From positions 62,001-126,000 of the forward strand of contig NZ_CAJNAT010000009.1 in the NCBI RefSeq assembly GCF_905220705.1: a DNA stretch of 64,000 nucleotides. Direction: 5' to 3'. Position numbers and translations under genes: made by a program. The DNA comes from Paraburkholderia domus (GTDB lineage: Bacteria; Pseudomonadota; Gammaproteobacteria; Burkholderiales; Burkholderiaceae). Positions 60,712 to 64,000 of the stretch are shown here, one piece after another. Under the pieces are notes generated by a model. It saw nothing but the letters and a program-made list of their open reading frames with translations. It ran no database searches and was not told the origin of the DNA. The stretch's first letter is position 1. The number at the start of each line of letters is the position of its first letter.

Positions 60712-60899
60712 CGGCGTTAGCGTTGCCCCTTGGTCGTCCTTGCCGCCTGGCTCTCCGATACCAGTCTGGCTGTTGAACGTGGAATGTATTTCCGCGTTAC
60801 GCGTCCTGTGCAACGACATCGGGCGGCGCCCGGACGCTCAACATGGTTTTTACAGAGCGTGTCGACACCAACATACCCGACGGTGCATCCCGGCGCAGT

Positions 60900-62333
60900 T
60901 CATCGCTGCGCTTCGAATTGGGCTTTTATCTTGCCGTTGCGGATCGCACGCTTCAGCAAATCGTGATCCGCTTCGGTCTGATCGGCGTACGCGACGGAAA
61001 AGGCTGCAAGCGCCTCGTCGAACACATCGCTCTTGCCCAGATAACCGCTGATCACGGAGGCGTCCCCGGAGCGCGCGTGGGAGAGCGCGAGCGACTGACC
61101 GCACCAGTCAGCGAAAACGGTCATCTCCGCTTTTCCGAACGCCTCGACGGCAGCTTTAATCTTGACGTCGCGGAGTTGGCGAACATAGAAGTGACGCCCT
61201 GCCGTTCCCTCGCACCACCCCAGAAAAATATCACTCGATGGCTGCATCAGCCGGTGGCCGTTGACGACGCGCTGTCCGTGATTTGGATAGGCGCTTTTGT
61301 CCGCGTAGGCCTCCAGAACGGAGGGTCGCGCCTGCTTGATCTGAAGAATGAGCGGATCGCTTGCGCCGTCCATCAACAAGGCCACCCAGCAGCGGGTGCC
61401 GACGCTCCCGACCCCAACCACCTTGATCGCGGCATCCAGGAGCCTGAAGCGATCGAGTATCACGTGATGGGCGGGTGTCAGACTTTCGCGGTAAAGGGCA
61501 TAGGCCTTCAAGATACCGGCGTCGATTTTCCCCGCGAGATGGCCTTTCATGTGGAAGATGGTCGGAGGCTGGTCCTTGATGAGCGCAGTATGGTCCGAAC
61601 CCTCAGCGAGCTTGGGAAACACTTCCTCCGCGATGCTGGCCCGGCGTTCCTTTTCGAGGCGCCTGATGGCGCGGCGGCGTATGTCCGGCTCCCGGATGCC
61701 TGAAATCAGCGTTTCGATTTCAAGGGCAAAATACCAGAGGTCCAGCGATTTCATTTCACTGAACTCGGCCATGTGTTCGCGGTACGATCTGACGCAGGTC
61801 AGGACTGCGTCCATTGCTGTGGATTCGCTCAAACCGTTGTCCCGGCAGGCGATCACGAAGCTCGCAGCGAGGCGCTTGATATCCCACTCCCAGGGGGCGG
61901 GGAGGGTCTCGTCGAGGTCGTTGATCGCGAAGATAACGTTGCGTTCAGGTGTGGCAAAACCGCGGAAGTTGACCAGGTGCGCATCTCCGCAGCACTGGAC
62001 ATGCACGCCGGTGCTCGGCGTCGACGCGAGGTCCTCCGCCATGTTGAGCGCCGCCCCCCGATAAAAGGTAAACGCTGACTGGGCCATGCGCCCGTGGCGG
62101 AGGGGAACCAGTTCCGGGATGCGCCCTTTGTCGGATTCTTTCACCAAGTGCACGGGATCTGGCCGCCTGGAAGGTGGATTCCAGGCCGCATGCAACTCGC
62201 GCGGAATTTTCTTTCGCAGCGTCTTTCCGAAAGCATACCGTTCGGTTCGCGGATGCAGATCCGGCGCGACGGGTACTTCCCCGGAATCGCCTGGCTTAGC
62301 CCCTTCAAGTAATCTCAAGGAAACCTTTTGCAT
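60900..62333 (-). CDS. DUF2252 family protein
   Basis: 477 residues, a protein-kinase-like/phosphotransferase-related family of unknown substrate. Typical segments: 'RMAQSAFTFYRGAALNMAEDL', 'CGDAHLVNFRGFATPERNVIFAINDLDETLPAPWEWDIKRLAASF' (metal and catalytic loop analogue), 'VGVGSVGTRCWVALL' and 'DWCGQSLALSHARSGD'. Family members are common in actinobacteria and stress loci. FNR box immediately upstream (62383-62396). Confidence 0.9.
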   Translation of the reverse strand: MQKVSLRLLEGAKPGDSGEVPVAPDLHPRTERYAFGKTLRKKIPRELHAAWNPPSRRPDPVHLVKESDKGRIPELVPLRHGRMAQSAFTFYRGAALNMAEDLASTPSTGVHVQCCGDAHLVNFRGFATPERNVIFAINDLDETLPAPWEWDIKRLAASFVIACRDNGLSESTAMDAVLTCVRSYREHMAEFSEMKSLDLWYFALEIETLISGIREPDIRRRAIRRLEKERRASIAEEVFPKLAEGSDHTALIKDQPPTIFHMKGHLAGKIDAGILKAYALYRESLTPAHHVILDRFRLLDAAIKVVGVGSVGTRCWVALLMDGASDPLILQIKQARPSVLEAYADKSAYPNHGQRVVNGHRLMQPSSDIFLGWCEGTAGRHFYVRQLRDVKIKAAVEAFGKAEMTVFADWCGQSLALSHARSGDASVISGYLGKSDVFDEALAAFSVAYADQTEADHDLLKRAIRNGKIKAQFEAQR

Positions 62334-62382
62334 GGAAATCTCCCCAATTTTTTCAACGATAGATCTTCGCCATCCTCAGCAA

Positions 62383-62396
62383 TTGACGCAGGTCAA
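62383..62396 (-). promoter_or_regulatory. FNR box of DUF2252 gene
   Basis: TTGACGCAGGTCAA, with TATCGT (complement of 62356-62361) centred exactly 31 bp away. The predicted start is about 15 bp before the ATG at 62333. It is one of two boxes in the 497-bp divergent gap 62334-62830. Confidence 0.88.
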
Positions 62397-62677
62397 GCGA
62401 CTGGATACACGAATCGCTTTCGGCCGACCGAATCGGACAGTAATCGGTCTCGGTTGCAGTCGGCACAATTGCGTCGACGACGGGCCAAGTGGAGGCGAAA
62501 GAAATATTTTCCTTTCCCGTGTGTGCCGCGGTATTCCAGCCGATTCCATCGATCTGTAATCGCACGCATGAAGCCTCCGTACGTGCTGAACTTCTCCGGA
62601 AACAGATCGTCCTTCCGTTCACCATTGGCGCGCGCGTGCCGCAGTGCGCAAGACCGGTTTTTCTCCTGACGGGTCAC

Positions 62678-62691
62678 TTGATTTGGATCAA
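62678..62691 (+). promoter_or_regulatory. FNR box of lemA gene
   Basis: TTGATTTGGATCAA, with TAGTCT (62713-62718) centred exactly 31 bp downstream. The predicted start is about 105 bp before lemA at 62831. Confidence 0.9.
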
Positions 62692-62830
62692 CGTCCATCC
62701 GGTCCTTACGCTTAGTCTGAGGCTGCCTGCATCGACGATGCAGGGAAGTAGCGCCGATCGGTCTCTCACTACGCCGTAGTCCTCGTTAGAGGCTTACTTG
62801 GGGCAGTTCCCAGAAGAACAGGAAGGTTCA

Positions 62831-63451
62831 ATGCGCACCCTATGTCTAGTGCTGGTTGCTGTCATCGTGCTATCCGTTTCCGGATGCGGTTACAACGCTA
62901 TCCAGACTCAGGATGAGCAGGTGAAGGCAAGCTGGTCGGAGGTGCTCAACCAGTACCAGCGTCGCGCTGACCTGGTTCCGAATCTCGTGAACACGGTGAA
63001 GGGCTACGCAAGCCAGGAACGCGACGTGTTCATTAGCGTGACCGAGGCGCGTGCCCGGGTCGGTTCCGTGCAGGCGACTCCCGAGCTCATCAACGACCAA
63101 CAGGCGTTCGCCAGATTCGAAGCGGCCCAGGCACAGTTGTCGTCTTCGCTATCGCGACTTCTTGTCGTCTCTGAGAATTACCCGCAGTTGAAGTCCGATG
63201 CCAACTTTCGCGACTTGCAGGCGCAGCTCGAAGGAACCGAAAACCGCATCACCGTGGCCCGAAACCGCTATATCAAGGCAGTGCAAGACTACAACACGAC
63301 CGTGCGGTCGTTCCCATCCAATCTCACCGCTAGCCTGTTCGGCTACAAGGAGAAACCTAATTTCTCGGTGTCGGACGAGGCTGCGATCGCGCATCCTCCA
63401 CAGGTCGATTTCAGCACGGCGCCCACGCCGGCCAGTGGAGCGGCAAATTGA
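62831..63451 (+). CDS. lemA: LemA family lipoprotein
   Basis: 206 residues. A lipoprotein signal ends in 'VLSVSGC' (Cys19). The LemA helical domain follows ('VKASWSEVLNQYQRRADLVPNLVNTVKGYASQERDVFISVTEARAR', 'LEGTENRITVARNRYIKAVQDYNTTVRSFPSNL'), with a proline/alanine-rich tail. Function in bacteria is poorly known; LemA is nearly always encoded beside a TPM-domain protein, as here. The ATG follows GGAAGG. Own FNR promoter. Confidence 0.92.
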   Translation: MRTLCLVLVAVIVLSVSGCGYNAIQTQDEQVKASWSEVLNQYQRRADLVPNLVNTVKGYASQERDVFISVTEARARVGSVQATPELINDQQAFARFEAAQAQLSSSLSRLLVVSENYPQLKSDANFRDLQAQLEGTENRITVARNRYIKAVQDYNTTVRSFPSNLTASLFGYKEKPNFSVSDEAAIAHPPQVDFSTAPTPASGAAN

Positions 63452-64000
63452 ATATCCTCAAACCCCTCAGCATGCTGCTGCTCGCCGTCCTCGCATTCTT
63501 GCCGTGCGGTGCCAGCGCGGACGTGGCGATTCCCGCATTGACCGCGCGTGTCACCGACGAGACGGCCACGCTCACCAGCGAACAGCGTTCGACGTTAGAA
63601 CAGACATTGCAGGCGTTCGAGGCTAAAAAGGGGAGCCAGATCTCCGTGCTGATTGTGCCCACCACCCAGCCGGAAACCATCGAACAGTATTCGCTGCGCG
63701 TGGTTGAGCAATGGAAGCTGGGACGCAAGCGCGTTGACGATGGCGTGCTGCTGATCATCGCCAAAGACGACCGGACCCTGCGCATCGAAGTCGGCTACGG
63801 GCTCGAGGGAGCGCTTACCGACGCAACCAGCAGCCGCATCATCAACGAGACGATTGTTCCGAGATTCCAGCAAGGTGACTTTTACGGCGGTGTGACGGCC
63901 GGCGTCGACGGCATCATGCACGTCGTCGATGGCGAGCCTCTGCCGTCTCCGGAACAGCATGCAGGTGGCGCGTCCGGGCAACTCGCGCGCTATCTGCCGA
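63448..64000 (+). CDS. TPM-domain protein (YgcG-like), cut by window end
   Basis: A start at the TTG 63448 overlaps the lemA stop by 4 bp (TTGA), with GGAG 8 bp upstream; no ATG fits better. A signal peptide ('MLLLAVLAFLPCGASA') leads into a TPM_phosphatase domain ('LTARVTDETATLTSEQRSTLEQTLQAFEAKKGSQISVLIVPTTQPETIEQYSLRVVEQWKLGRKRVDDGVLLIIAKDDRTLRIEVGYGLEGALTD'-type order). The frame is open to the last base, so the C-terminal membrane and Gly-rich part lie outside. Partner of LemA. Confidence 0.85.
   Translation, partial: MNILKPLSMLLLAVLAFLPCGASADVAIPALTARVTDETATLTSEQRSTLEQTLQAFEAKKGSQISVLIVPTTQPETIEQYSLRVVEQWKLGRKRVDDGVLLIIAKDDRTLRIEVGYGLEGALTDATSSRIINETIVPRFQQGDFYGGVTAGVDGIMHVVDGEPLPSPEQHAGGASGQLARYLP

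Overview
This is GC-rich chromosomal DNA, most likely from a Burkholderiaceae species (Paraburkholderia/Burkholderia type). The protein families point that way: an N-type ATPase operon, Acg-type nitroreductase, several universal stress proteins, a MaoC/phosphotransacetylase fusion and oleate hydratase. I see no rRNA, tRNA, CRISPR array or intact insertion sequence. The gene set closely resembles the 'low-oxygen-activated (lxa) locus' described in Burkholderia cenocepacia. I make that match from memory of the family content; no alignment was run.

The unifying signal is regulatory. I read 26 FNR-type palindromes (TTGAY-N4-RTCAA, a few with one degenerate end), nearly all between genes. For at least 15 of them a -10-like hexamer is centred exactly 31 bp from the palindrome centre, which is the layout of a class II FNR promoter with FNR at -41.5. 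The window also encodes the matching regulator: an FNR protein with all four cluster cysteines and the E-xx-SR recognition residues (1964-2746). It lies downstream of a receiver-only response regulator and a CHASE-PAS histidine kinase/NarL-type regulator pair. The regulator genes have no visible FNR box. A GTAGG/CCTAC dyad lies in front of the receiver-fnr pair, and a related one lies in front of the flavodoxin/ATPase block.

Layout: 1-3.2 kb, DUF1488 protein, nitroreductase, FNR and receiver. 3.3-6.2 kb, two-component system. 6.4-8.5 kb, universal stress protein cluster, two members reduced by internal deletions. 8.6-12.2 kb, carbamate kinase, beta-CASP RNase-like protein, flavodoxin. 12.3-18.9 kb, complete N-ATPase operon atpDCQRBEFAG. 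19-23.2 kb, Nramp-like transporter, oleate hydratase, K+ channel. 23.5-30.4 kb, ribosome hibernation factor, stress proteins, phaB, alcohol dehydrogenase, BON and CBS proteins, cbpA-cbpM. 30.6-33.9 kb, acyl-CoA ligase, BI-1 remnant, tandem USP. 34.3-38.8 kb, four-gene DevBCA/MacB-like exporter with its own outer-membrane channel. 38.9-42.1 kb, phosphotransacetylase fusion and PHA synthase. 42.7-51.6 kb, lipoprotein, CBS, second alcohol dehydrogenase, USP, kinase-like protein, Hsp20, nitroreductase, PPK2, RRM protein. 51.8-64 kb, membrane and envelope functions: frameshifted SulP, cation/proton antiporter, AI-2E exporter, glutamate-receptor-like channel, patatin lipoprotein, DUF2252, LemA, TPM protein cut by the window end.

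Together this reads as an oxygen-starvation survival island: redox and carbon overflow (alcohol dehydrogenases, PHA, phosphotransacetylase, carbamate kinase), energy and ion homeostasis (N-ATPase, PPK2, antiporter, channels), and protein and ribosome protection (Hsp20, CbpA, hibernation factor, USPs), under FNR control. Several members show decay (two USPs, BI-1, SulP, one CBS protein), so the island seems to be undergoing trimming.
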